Part shown: piece by piece, positions 52,089 through 60,065 of the stretch
How the letters are laid out: each line of letters opens with the position of its first letter
Position numbering within the stretch: the first letter of the stretch is position 1
Origin: Micromonospora sp. NBC_01813
GTDB taxonomy: Bacteria > Actinomycetota > Actinomycetes > Mycobacteriales > Micromonosporaceae
DNA length: 64,000 nt
Direction: 5' to 3'
Assembly (NCBI RefSeq): GCF_035917335.1
Contig: NZ_CP109067.1
Span: forward strand, 1,242,501 to 1,306,500
Position numbers and translations under genes: made by a program
The notes under the pieces: generated by a model
What the model was told of the DNA's origin: nothing
The model's database searches: none
The model's input: the letters and a program-made list of their open reading frames with translations, nothing else

Positions 52089-52125
52089 GGGCACGTGCGA
52101 CGCCCGTGGCGTCGAGGATCGAAAC
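52089..52125 (+). repeat. Orphan CRISPR-repeat-like hairpin upstream of cas3
   Basis: A single copy of a sequence with the architecture of this locus's CRISPR repeats: a 7-bp stem CGACGCC/GGCGTCG (52098-52104, 52108-52114) with loop CGT, followed by AGGATCGAAAC, against AGGATCGCAAC in both arrays. The stem is unlike either array, but the position of stem to handle is the same. It points in the same direction as the arrays and the cas operon. No second repeat follows at spacer distance. It may be a relic of an older array or the repeat of a crRNA-like regulatory RNA. Confidence 0.55.
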
Positions 52126-52232
52126 AGCGCGATGGGCTGCGGCGAGTCCGCTGAACGGCTGAACGTGGTGGGTGAGTGGCTGACACTTGTCCACCACCTC
52201 GCCAGTTGTATGCCGGATTCGCGAACCAGTAC

Positions 52233-52303
52233 TTGACAGCGCATTACCGCAATGGCTTCATGGATCGGTTGCTTTCAAGTGTGCAAGTTTGAGAGGTTTC
52301 TTC
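52233..52303 (+). promoter_or_regulatory. Probable promoter and ribosome site of the cas operon
   Basis: A perfect TTGACA at 52233-52238 is the only consensus -35 box upstream of cas3. The -10 about 17-18 bases on is weak. The ribosome site GAGAGG lies 8 bases before the cas3 ATG at 52304. The assignment is tentative without transcript data. Confidence 0.4.
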
Positions 52304-54589
52304 ATGTCTGGCGAGCGGCTGCTGTGGGCGCATAGTCCAGGTAGGAACGGCGGTCGCTGGCATCGGCTTGAAGATCATTTGCGGGGTACCGCTGAGCTGG
52401 CCAGCCGATTCGCGGCACCGTTCGGTGGCGGGGAGGTGGCGTACTGGCTGGGTGCCCTGCACGATATCGGGAAAGCGTCCTGCGCCTGGCAGGATAAATT
52501 GACAAAGGTCGCTGATTCTGGCGAGCGGGTCGGAATTGATCATAAGTCGTTGGGCACGCGGATCGCGCACGAACGCGGGCTCGGCGGCTACGCGGGCGCG
52601 ATCTTCGGCCACCACGGCGGACTGATCGACACAAGTTCACTGGGGCAGTCCCTCAAGCAGGGCTTCAGCCGCGCCAAGGATGTCGCCTCCGCCGAGGCCG
52701 AGTTGCCCCGGCTGCTGCCCGACCTGCCCGCCAACCTGCGGCACACCATCCCCGAGCCGTGGCTGCAGGACCGGCTCGTGGGGGAGATGGCGCTGCGACT
52801 CAGCTACAGCGCCCTGGTCGACGCCGACGGGCTCGACACCGGTGCCCACTTCGACGGACTCGCCGCGCCTCGGGTCCGGGCCGACACCGACTTCGACCAC
52901 CTCTACCAGCGCTTCGAGCAACGCCGCGCCGCCATGCTCGCTGAGCGGAAACCGTCACCCGTGGATGGTCTACGCGAGTACGTCTACGACCAGTGCCTCA
53001 GCTTCGCCGACCAACCGCCCGGCATCTACCGGCTGCCCGCGCCGACCGGTGCCGGAAAGACCCTCTGCGCCGCCGGGTTCGCGCTGCGGCACGCCGCGCG
53101 GCACCAAATGAGACGGGTCATCGTCGCGGTGCCGTTTCTGACCATTACAGGGCAGAACGCCGCCGTCTACCGTGGCATGCTCGACGAGCCCGGCGCCGAG
53201 CCGGTCGTCCTGGAGCACCACAGCCAGGTCAACTTTGACGACGGCGCCGCCGGGCGGTGGGGCCGACTCGCCGCCGAGAACTGGGACGCACCGTTCATCG
53301 TGACCACCTTCGTCCGCCTCTTCGAATCGCTGTTCGGTCGCCGGCCGTCCGCGATGCGGCGGGTGCACCGGCTCGCCGGCTCGGTGATCGTGCTCGACGA
53401 GGTGCAGGCCCTGCCACACGACATGCTGGTGCCGATCCTCGACGGCCTGCGGCTGCTGGTGCAGCACTTCGGCGCGACCGTGCTGCTCTCCTCGGCGACC
53501 CAGCCCGAGTTCTGGTCGCTGCCCACCCTGCAGGACGTCGAGTACGTCGACGTCCTGTCCGATGTGCCGGCCGTCGCCAGCCAGCTCAAACGGGTCCGCT
53601 ACGAATGGCAGCTCGACCCCGCCCCGACGCTCGCCGACATCGCCGACCAGGCCGCCGACGCGGTCGACACCCCTGCCGGGCACCCGCCGGCCGCGATGGT
53701 GGTCGTCAACACCACCGCCAACGCCCAGGCCGTCTTCGACACCTGGCGCGACAACGGCGACCTCGACCACGCCTGGCACCTGTCCACCCGGATGTGCCCG
53801 GCGCACCGGCAGCGCGTACTCGAAACCGTGCGCGACCGACTCACCAAGGACGAGCCGGTCCTGCTGGTCTCCACCCAGCTCATCGAAGCCGGTGTCGATG
53901 TAGATTTCGCTATCGTTTACCGGGCGATGGCGCCCGCCGACTCGTTGCTGCAGGCCGCTGGCCGGGCCAACCGGGAAGGCCGCCTCGACCATGGCCGGGT
54001 CGTCATCTTCGCGCCCGCCGATGGCAGCGCTCCGCCGACGTACCCACGGCTCGTCGACAGCGCCGCCACCCACTTCGGACCCGACAAGGCCGACCCCGAC
54101 GACCCCGACGCGCTCGCCGCCTATTACCGGTCCGTCTACAGCACACTCAACCTGAACGCCTGCGACCACGTCGGCCAGGAAATCCAGCGGGCCCGCGTCG
54201 ACTGGGCGTACCAGACCGTCGCCGACGGGCCGCTCACCGACAGCGGCCACCGCGAACACAAGCGCGCCTTCCGCATCATCAGCGACGACGGCATCTCGGT
54301 GGTCACCCCACAAGGCGCCGGTACGCCGACCGAACGCGCCGAAGTCGAAGACCTCATCCACCGGGTACGCACCGCCGCCGTCCCCGACCTGCGGGACCTG
54401 CGCCGTCTGCAGCCCTACACCACCACCGTCCATCCAAGTGTTCCCCAACGCGACCGTGGGATCCGCGCCCTGATGCTGCCGATCCTCGGCACCGAGGTCC
54501 GCGTCGGCGCACTCGTCGAATGGCGCGGCGACTACGACCCGCACACCGGCATGATCTTCGACCCGAAACTGGAGGACTTCATCCTGTGA
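52304..54589 (+). CDS. cas3: Cas3, HD nuclease-helicase (type I-C)
   Basis: 761 residues. The start at 52304 (MSGERLLWAHSPGR) has GAGAGG 8 bases upstream; codons back to 52187 are not needed. The N-terminal HD nuclease has H53-D54 in LHDIGKASCAWQDKL and a second metal-ligand region IFGHHGGLID. The SF2 helicase has Walker A PTGAGKTLCAAGFALRHA (lysine about 252), the DEVQ box in VIVLDEVQALPHDML (about 365), LLSSATQPEFW and LLVSTQLIEAGVDVDF, then QAAGRANREGR. Cas3 is recruited by Cascade after target binding and degrades DNA processively 3' to 5'. It is first of seven tightly packed cas genes. Confidence 0.97.
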   Translation: MSGERLLWAHSPGRNGGRWHRLEDHLRGTAELASRFAAPFGGGEVAYWLGALHDIGKASCAWQDKLTKVADSGERVGIDHKSLGTRIAHERGLGGYAGAIFGHHGGLIDTSSLGQSLKQGFSRAKDVASAEAELPRLLPDLPANLRHTIPEPWLQDRLVGEMALRLSYSALVDADGLDTGAHFDGLAAPRVRADTDFDHLYQRFEQRRAAMLAERKPSPVDGLREYVYDQCLSFADQPPGIYRLPAPTGAGKTLCAAGFALRHAARHQMRRVIVAVPFLTITGQNAAVYRGMLDEPGAEPVVLEHHSQVNFDDGAAGRWGRLAAENWDAPFIVTTFVRLFESLFGRRPSAMRRVHRLAGSVIVLDEVQALPHDMLVPILDGLRLLVQHFGATVLLSSATQPEFWSLPTLQDVEYVDVLSDVPAVASQLKRVRYEWQLDPAPTLADIADQAADAVDTPAGHPPAAMVVVNTTANAQAVFDTWRDNGDLDHAWHLSTRMCPAHRQRVLETVRDRLTKDEPVLLVSTQLIEAGVDVDFAIVYRAMAPADSLLQAAGRANREGRLDHGRVVIFAPADGSAPPTYPRLVDSAATHFGPDKADPDDPDALAAYYRSVYSTLNLNACDHVGQEIQRARVDWAYQTVADGPLTDSGHREHKRAFRIISDDGISVVTPQGAGTPTERAEVEDLIHRVRTAAVPDLRDLRRLQPYTTTVHPSVPQRDRGIRALMLPILGTEVRVGALVEWRGDYDPHTGMIFDPKLEDFIL

Positions 54590-55287
54590 CCACCGAAGTC
54601 GTCAACGGGCTGACCCTGCGCCGCAGCGCAGCCGGCGACCTGCCGATCGCCGTCCAGGTCACCGGCGACGCCGCACTCTTCTCCCGCCCCGAGCTGAAAG
54701 TCGAACGGGTCACGTACCCGGTGATGACTCCCACGGCGGCGGTCGGCGTCCTCGAATCGATCTACTGGAAGCCCGAGATCCGCTACGAGATCGTCGCCAT
54801 CGAGGTTCTCAAGCCGATCAGACAGTTCACCATCCGGCGCAACGAGACCACCGATGTCGCCCCGCTCGCCGAAGCGATCCGCGGCACCCGCCGGGTCGAC
54901 ACCGTCGCCCACCGGGACCAACGCAACGCCGTCTGTCTGCGGGACGTCGCGTACCGCATCCATGCGCACCTGGTGCCCGCCGCACACGCCGACAAGCCGG
55001 CCGCCGCGTACCGCGACCAGCTGCGCCGCCGGGTCCGTCGTGGTGCCTGCTTCCAACAGCCCTACCTCGGTACGCGCGAATTCAGCGCCGACTTCAGCTG
55101 GCCCGACGACACCCCACGGGACACCACCGTCAACGAAGAAGTCGGCATCATGCTGCACACCATCCACCGTGACGGCACCGGCCAGCCCCGGATGGAGTGG
55201 TTCGCCGCCCGCGTCGCCGAGGGAGTCCTCTACGTGCCGCAGCGCGGCATGGAAATGGCCCTGCCGTCGAGCAGCGGGGCCGCCTGA
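54586..55287 (+). CDS. cas5: Cas5 (Cas5c/Cas5d), crRNA-processing Cascade subunit
   Basis: 233 residues from a GTG whose last two bases belong to the cas3 stop (GTGA); GGAGG lies about 10 bases upstream. RAMP-type features include AALFSRPELKVERVTYPVMT, then PTAAVGVLESIYWKPEIRYE and RQFTIRRNETTDVAPL, QRNAVCLRDVAYRIHAHLVP. Type I-C systems have no cas6, and their Cas5 both cuts the repeat and caps the crRNA 5' handle. Here that would be the 11-base AGGATCGCAAC shared by both arrays. Confidence 0.95.
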   Translation: MTTEVVNGLTLRRSAAGDLPIAVQVTGDAALFSRPELKVERVTYPVMTPTAAVGVLESIYWKPEIRYEIVAIEVLKPIRQFTIRRNETTDVAPLAEAIRGTRRVDTVAHRDQRNAVCLRDVAYRIHAHLVPAAHADKPAAAYRDQLRRRVRRGACFQQPYLGTREFSADFSWPDDTPRDTTVNEEVGIMLHTIHRDGTGQPRMEWFAARVAEGVLYVPQRGMEMALPSSSGAA

Positions 55288-57116
55288 TGCTGCTGCAACG
55301 CCTAGTCGAGTACGCCGCGACCAGCGCCGACGTCATCCCACCTTTCTACGGCCGCAAACCCGTGCGTCTGATCATCGACATCGCCGGTGACGGCACCTAC
55401 CGGGGGATGACCGACACCATCGCGCCGGAGGCCGGTGCCCGGTTTGGTGTCGAACGGCTGGTGCCTGCCGTCACCCGTACCGCTGGGATCGCCCCCGCGT
55501 TGGCCGCCGACAATGTTGAGTACGTGCTCGGCTGGGTCGCCGACGGCGGCAAGGCCGACCGAATCGCCAAACAGCACGACGCGTTTACCGAGCTGATCCG
55601 CGACTGGGCAACCGCCGAACCGGACGGGCCCGGCCCGGCGATCGCGGCCTTCTACCAGCGCGGTCAGCACGTCTGGGTCAAGGAGCCGGCGAAGTGGGGC
55701 CGCGCCGACATGGTCGGCTTCCGGGTCAACGACGAGTTCGCCTTCGCGCACGACACCGCCCGTCGCTACTGGGCCACCGTCGCCGCCGGACGCAAAGGAA
55801 TCGGCCGGGCCGGCCTCTGCCTCGTCTGTGGCAAGACCGGGGACCTGCTCAAGACCATCCCGCAGCAGATCCCGCAGCGACTGCTGCCCGGCGCCACCCA
55901 GGGCGCGTCGCTGGTCAGCGTCAACGAAGCGGTACACGGCTACGAGCTGACCAAGTTCCTCGGGCACACCCCGATCTGCGTCACCTGCGGGCTGACGTTC
56001 ATGTCCTCGCTGACCGTCCTGCTCGGCGACAAGAGTCACAGCTCCAGCCTGCAGGGCCAGAACGCCCGGCTGACCTGGTGGGTGGTCGGCGGGTCGACGT
56101 TCGACCCGATGGGTCCGCTTGACCAGGAGGACGAGAAGACGGCGCTGGAGATGATCGTCAGCCCCGTGCGTGGCGCCGAAGCCACCGTCGACGACCTGTC
56201 GAAGTTCTGCTCGGTCACCGTATCCGGCAACGTGGCGCGGGTCGTCGTCCGCGACTGGGTCGAAATGCCGCTGTCGGCGGTCAAGACCAACCTGCGCCGC
56301 TGGTTCGACGACCACAAGATCGCCGGCTGGGACGGTGAAACCACCCTCGTCAAACTCGTCCAGCTCACCCGAGTCGCCGGGCGGTGGCAGCCAGGCCGGG
56401 GGAGCGGCCCCGGCAGCTGGATCAAGCTCGGCGCCCGAGGCGAAGACCGGCCTGGCGGCCTCTACCACGCCCTGTGGCGGGCCGCGATCCTCGGTGCTCC
56501 ACTCCCACCCAAACTCCTCGCACACGTCATCGACCGCATCCGAACCGACGGCCGGGTAGACGCCGCCCGGGTCGCCCTGATCCGGCTCGCCGTCATCCGC
56601 CGCCACGGACTTTCCCCGTACGCCGTAGAAAGGCTGACCCCCACGTTGAACGAGGACAACCGCGACCCCGCATACCTGTCCGGGCGGGCCTTCGCCGTGC
56701 TCGACGACCTGCAGCAGGCCGTCTTCCGCGCCGCGAACCAGCCGCTCAACACCACCTTCGCCGAGCGCTACATGGGCCGCGCGATCACCAACCCACAGGC
56801 CGTGCTCGTCAACGGCCGCCGCTCGGCCACCGCGTGGCTGCGCCGGCTGCGCGGCCCGCTCGGCAAACCGGCCTGGGCCGGCGCGTACGCCAACCGGCTC
56901 GACGACATCTTCGTCCACATCAACGCCGACACATCCATCCCCAGCTCAGCGGTGCTGACGCAAAAGGCCGCGTTCGTCCTTGGCTACCACCACCAGCGCG
57001 CCGCGATGCGGGCCGAGCGGATCGAAGCCGCCGCGAGCAAGAAAAACACCGACCTGCCGCCCGGCCCGGACGTGACGCCGGACGCTGCCGCCGCATCTGA
57101 AGGAGACGCCGCATGA
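55287..57116 (+). CDS. cas8c: Cas8c, large Cascade subunit
   Basis: 609 residues. The ATG at 55287 shares one base with the cas5 stop (TGATG). The N-terminus MLLQRLVEYAATSADVIPPF is typical of Csd1/Cas8c, followed by YGRKPVRLIIDIAGDGTYRG. Two CxxC pairs, CLVCGKTGDLLKTIPQQIPQ and CVTCGL, could form a zinc site. The C-terminal part is helical and supplies the small-subunit function in this subtype; some I-C systems make Cas11 from an internal start, which I cannot confirm here. The protein recognises the PAM and opens the target duplex. Confidence 0.95.
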   Translation: MLLQRLVEYAATSADVIPPFYGRKPVRLIIDIAGDGTYRGMTDTIAPEAGARFGVERLVPAVTRTAGIAPALAADNVEYVLGWVADGGKADRIAKQHDAFTELIRDWATAEPDGPGPAIAAFYQRGQHVWVKEPAKWGRADMVGFRVNDEFAFAHDTARRYWATVAAGRKGIGRAGLCLVCGKTGDLLKTIPQQIPQRLLPGATQGASLVSVNEAVHGYELTKFLGHTPICVTCGLTFMSSLTVLLGDKSHSSSLQGQNARLTWWVVGGSTFDPMGPLDQEDEKTALEMIVSPVRGAEATVDDLSKFCSVTVSGNVARVVVRDWVEMPLSAVKTNLRRWFDDHKIAGWDGETTLVKLVQLTRVAGRWQPGRGSGPGSWIKLGARGEDRPGGLYHALWRAAILGAPLPPKLLAHVIDRIRTDGRVDAARVALIRLAVIRRHGLSPYAVERLTPTLNEDNRDPAYLSGRAFAVLDDLQQAVFRAANQPLNTTFAERYMGRAITNPQAVLVNGRRSATAWLRRLRGPLGKPAWAGAYANRLDDIFVHINADTSIPSSAVLTQKAAFVLGYHHQRAAMRAERIEAAASKKNTDLPPGPDVTPDAAAASEGDAA

Positions 57117-57976
57117 GTGACGCCCACCTCGACCCCGCCCGCCGGCACGACGTCGTGATGTTCTTCGACGTCACCGACGGCAACCCCAACGGCGACCCGG
57201 ACGGCGGCAACCAGCCACGCACCGACGACGAAACCGGCCAGGGCCTCGTCACCGACGTCGCCCTCAAGCGCAAGATCCGCGACACGGTGGCGTTGCTGCG
57301 CGGCGACGACCCCCGGTACGGCATCTTCGTCGAAGCCGGTCACGCCCTCAACACCCGCATCGAAGAAGGACTCACCGCCGCCCCCGGCCGGACCGACCAG
57401 GCCCAGCAGTGGCTCTGCGACCACTACTTCGACATCCGGATGTTCGGTGCGGTGCTCAGCACCGGCGCCAAGGGCGGCGCCGGCCAGGTCCGCGGACCAC
57501 TCCAGGTCACCTTCGCCCGCAGCATCGATCCGATCCTGCCGACCGACCACGCCATCACCCGCGTCACCCAGACCCGCCAGGACGACATCGACAAAGGCGA
57601 GCGGACCGAAATGGGTTCGAAGTGGACCGTCCCGTACGGCCTCTACCGCGCCCACGCCTTCTACTCTGCGCCCCGCGCTGCCAAGACCGGCGTCACCACC
57701 GACGACCTCGCCGCCCTCTGGCAGGCAATCACCATGATGTTCGACCACGACCGGTCCGCCACCCGTGGCGAGATGAAGCTCTGCGGCCTCTGGGTCTTCA
57801 GCCACCCCGACGCGCTCGGCGTCGCCCCAGCCGCCAGCCTCTCCAACCGGATCCAGGTCAGCCGTACCAACCCGGACAAGCCCGCCCGTCAACACCTCGA
57901 CTACCAGCGGAACATCGCCGACGCGCCGCTGCCAGACGGCGTCGTACTCACCACCGTGGCGGACCTCTGGCTGTGA
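57113..57976 (+). CDS. cas7: Cas7 (Csd2), Cascade backbone
   Basis: 287 residues. It overlaps cas8c by ATGA and has GAAGGAG 7 bases upstream. Family motifs are clear: VVMFFDVTDGNPNGDPDGGN near the start, GLVTDVALKRKIRDTVALLR, and DIRMFGAVLSTGAKGGAGQV, then VRGPLQVTFARSIDPILPTD. Multiple copies coat the spacer part of the crRNA to form the Cascade filament. It is normally the most abundant product; its strong ribosome site fits that. Confidence 0.97.
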   Translation: MSDAHLDPARRHDVVMFFDVTDGNPNGDPDGGNQPRTDDETGQGLVTDVALKRKIRDTVALLRGDDPRYGIFVEAGHALNTRIEEGLTAAPGRTDQAQQWLCDHYFDIRMFGAVLSTGAKGGAGQVRGPLQVTFARSIDPILPTDHAITRVTQTRQDDIDKGERTEMGSKWTVPYGLYRAHAFYSAPRAAKTGVTTDDLAALWQAITMMFDHDRSATRGEMKLCGLWVFSHPDALGVAPAASLSNRIQVSRTNPDKPARQHLDYQRNIADAPLPDGVVLTTVADLWL

Positions 57977-58617
57977 CACCACCCGCCGAGGGCGGCAGCG
58001 GGATCCGCGAGGTCCCGCTGTCCGCCCTTGAGCACTACGCCTACTGCCAGCGGCAGACCGCGCTCATCCACGTCGAGCAGGTCTGGGACGAAAGTGCGGA
58101 AACCGTACGCGGCGACCTGAGTCACACCACTGTCGACCTGCCCGGCATCACCCGCCGGGCAGGCGTCACCGTCGTGCGCTCCCTGCCCGTCGGCAGCGAG
58201 CAGTACGGTCTACGGGGTGTCTGCGACGTCGTCGAGTTCACCGGCGAGGTAGCCACGCCCGTCGAATACAAGGTCGGCCGCTACCAGCCCGGTGGGCCAG
58301 CCGAGCTGCAACTCGGCGGCCAGGCCCTGTGCCTGATCGAAGCCGGCTTCGACGTGCCGCTTGGCCACATCTACTCCGTCGCCGAACGCCGACGCCACCC
58401 GGTGACCATCGACGATGCACTTCTCCAGCAGGTCATCGAAGCCGCCGAGGCCGTACGCCGGATCCTCGACAGCCCGACCCTGCCGCTCGCCCGCAACGAC
58501 AAACGTTGCCGGCGCTGCTCGCTGCGTGACGCCTGCCTGCCCGAAGCCACCGACGGGCGCAGCCGTCCTCTCCTCGAACTGTTCGCCCCGCGACCACTCG
58601 GAACCTGGCGTGACTGA
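57973..58617 (+). CDS. cas4: Cas4, RecB-like nuclease for spacer acquisition
   Basis: 214 residues from a GTG overlapping the cas7 stop (GTGA). The iron-sulphur cysteines are one in EHYAYCQRQTALIH near the N-terminus and three in CRRCSLRDACLPE near the C-terminus. The nuclease core has GVCDVVEF and PVEYKVGRY, that is D and E-x-K of the RecB-type site, then ELQLGGQALCLIEAGF. Cas4 trims prespacers and selects those with the right PAM in concert with Cas1-Cas2. The 3' end overlaps cas1 by 8 bases. Confidence 0.95.
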   Translation: MTPPAEGGSGIREVPLSALEHYAYCQRQTALIHVEQVWDESAETVRGDLSHTTVDLPGITRRAGVTVVRSLPVGSEQYGLRGVCDVVEFTGEVATPVEYKVGRYQPGGPAELQLGGQALCLIEAGFDVPLGHIYSVAERRRHPVTIDDALLQQVIEAAEAVRRILDSPTLPLARNDKRCRRCSLRDACLPEATDGRSRPLLELFAPRPLGTWRD

Positions 58618-59647
58618 ACTTCTCAACACCCTGTACATCCAGACCCCCGGCACCAGCCTGCATCTCGACGGCGACACCGTGCGTGCCTTCCACCCCGACG
58701 ATGATGCCGACGCCAAACCGCGACGGGTGCCGCTCGTGCGCATCGACCACCTGGTCGCCTTCGGCGGAGTCAACGTCAGCCAGGAGTTGCAACTGCGTTG
58801 CGCAGCCGATGGCCGGTCCGTCACCTACCTGACGAGCAATGGCCGCTTCCGGATGCGCACGGTCGGACCGGCAACCGGCAATCCACTGCTGCGCCAAGCG
58901 CAGCACCGCGCAGCCGACGACCCGGCCCACCGGCTCGCCATCTCGGTTGCCATGATCGCCGGGAAGATCCACAACAGCCGGCAGGTGCTGCTGCGTACCG
59001 CCCGGGACAGCTCCGGGTTCCGGCAGACCGCGCTGCGCGCCAGCGCCGAACTGATCGCCGGACGGCTCGAACTACTCCGCACCGCCGACAGCACTGGTGA
59101 AGTGTTCGGCGTCGAAGGAATCACCGCCCGCGACTACTTCGCCGCCCTGCCGCACCTGGTCACCCAGGCCAAAGAGTGGAAGGTCGCTGGACGCAGCAAG
59201 CGCCCGCCCACCGACCCCGTGAACTGTCTTCTCTCCTTCCTCTACGGGATGTTGCGCGGTGCCGTGCACGGCGCACTGGAACAGGTCGGACTGGATCCGT
59301 ACATCGGGTTCCTGCACGGCGTACGCGCCGGAAAGCCGGCACTGGCCCTCGACCTGATGGAAGAGTTCCGTCCCCTGCTGGCCGACCGGCTCGCCTTCAC
59401 CCTGCTCAACCGACGTGAGCTAGGCATCAAGGACTTCGACCATCTGCCCAACGGGGCATACCAACTGACCGACGACGGGCGCAAGAAGGTGTTCACCGCC
59501 TGGCAGCAGAGTCGGCAGCGCACCTGGCCGCACGCCTACCTCGGCCGGGAAGTCGAGGCCGCGTTGCTGCCGCTCGTCCAGGCGCGTCTGCTCGCCCGGC
59601 ATCTGCGCGGCGAGCTTGCCGCCTACCAGCCCTGGATGGTCAACTGA
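58610..59647 (+). CDS. cas1: Cas1 integrase
   Basis: 345 residues from a GTG at 58610 (VTELLNTLYIQTPGTSLHLD), inside the end of cas4. The metal-binding residues lie in the expected segments: KRPPTDPVNCLLSFLYGM near 205, the histidine in DPYIGFLHGVRAGKPALALD near 235, and LMEEFRPLLADRLAF just after. The N-terminal beta-sandwich domain precedes them. With Cas2 it inserts new spacers next to the leader of either array. Confidence 0.97.
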   Translation: MTELLNTLYIQTPGTSLHLDGDTVRAFHPDDDADAKPRRVPLVRIDHLVAFGGVNVSQELQLRCAADGRSVTYLTSNGRFRMRTVGPATGNPLLRQAQHRAADDPAHRLAISVAMIAGKIHNSRQVLLRTARDSSGFRQTALRASAELIAGRLELLRTADSTGEVFGVEGITARDYFAALPHLVTQAKEWKVAGRSKRPPTDPVNCLLSFLYGMLRGAVHGALEQVGLDPYIGFLHGVRAGKPALALDLMEEFRPLLADRLAFTLLNRRELGIKDFDHLPNGAYQLTDDGRKKVFTAWQQSRQRTWPHAYLGREVEAALLPLVQARLLARHLRGELAAYQPWMVN

Positions 59648-59648
59648 G

Positions 59649-59939
59649 ATGGACCTGCTGGTCACGTACGACGTCGAGACGACCACCCCAGCAGGCCAGC
59701 GGCGGCTGCGGAAAGTGGCCAAGATCTGCGAGGGGTACGGCCACCGCGTGCAGAAGTCGGTCTTCGAAGTCGTCTGCCGGGACGCCGACAAGGTAAAGCT
59801 GGTCGCAGCGATCGAGGCCGTCATCGACCCAGCCCGGGACAGCGTACGGATCTACCGCCTACCGGCGATGGCCCTCGATGACGTCGAGCACCTCGGACGG
59901 CCACGGGCGATGGACCCGCGCGGCCCGTTCGTGATCTAG
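59649..59939 (+). CDS. cas2: Cas2
   Basis: 96 residues starting one base after the cas1 stop. It has the ferredoxin-like core MDLLVTYDVETTTPAGQRRL, then KICEGYGHRVQKSVFEVVCR and DSVRIYRLP. The residue after the first strand is Asp in TYDVET. Cas2 is the structural centre of the Cas1-Cas2 integrase. Its last codons and stop (GTGATCTAG) are the beginning of a block repeated before array 1. Confidence 0.97.
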   Translation: MDLLVTYDVETTTPAGQRRLRKVAKICEGYGHRVQKSVFEVVCRDADKVKLVAAIEAVIDPARDSVRIYRLPAMALDDVEHLGRPRAMDPRGPFVI

Positions 59940-60065
59940 GAACCTCCGGTGCACACGGAAACCCGGGGAGGTTCCGAACCACGAAAGTGGGGCAAAATAC
60001 TTGTACTGGCATGCGTGTCTGGGCCGAAAGCAGTGACGTCCTGCTATTTGCCCAGCTCGCGAGCC
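59940..60065 (+). promoter_or_regulatory. CRISPR leader of array 2
   Basis: 126 bases between the cas2 stop and the first repeat. It contains a 9-bp inverted repeat GGAACCTCC/GGAGGTTCC (59939-59947, 59966-59974), the block GAGGTTCCGAACC, an AT-rich CAAAATACTTGTACTGGCAT, and the palindrome GCTCGCGAGC (60055-60064) one base from the repeat. The same blocks occur before array 1. The inverted repeat may also end the cas transcript. Confidence 0.75.

Larger units (their letters stand above)
51841..52303. other. Gene-free region upstream of the cas operon
   Basis: About 460 bases with no credible gene. It contains the ribosome site of the minus-strand small membrane gene, a GC-rich imperfect hairpin near 51885-51915, the orphan CRISPR-like repeat at 52089-52125, a 7-bp inverted repeat GTGGTGG/CCACCAC (52165-52171 and 52191-52197), and a TTGACA box at 52233 before cas3. 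Confidence 0.6.

Noticed and set aside
52124-52242. Orphan-repeat spacer as a clear guide to the cas3 promoter
   Set aside because: Only ACAGCGC is shared before mismatches begin, and the flanking bases do not form a TTC PAM. Kept only as a weak remark.
51860-52244. Minus-strand frames upstream of the small membrane gene, across the orphan repeat
   Set aside because: No ribosome site, no domain, and the well-supported ATG at 51840 explains the coding part of the longer frame.
52970-54544. A 524-codon frame antisense to cas3, and similar long antisense frames over cas8c and the tailoring enzymes
   Set aside because: Composition is typical of shadow frames, and the sense strand holds well-recognised families with all catalytic motifs.
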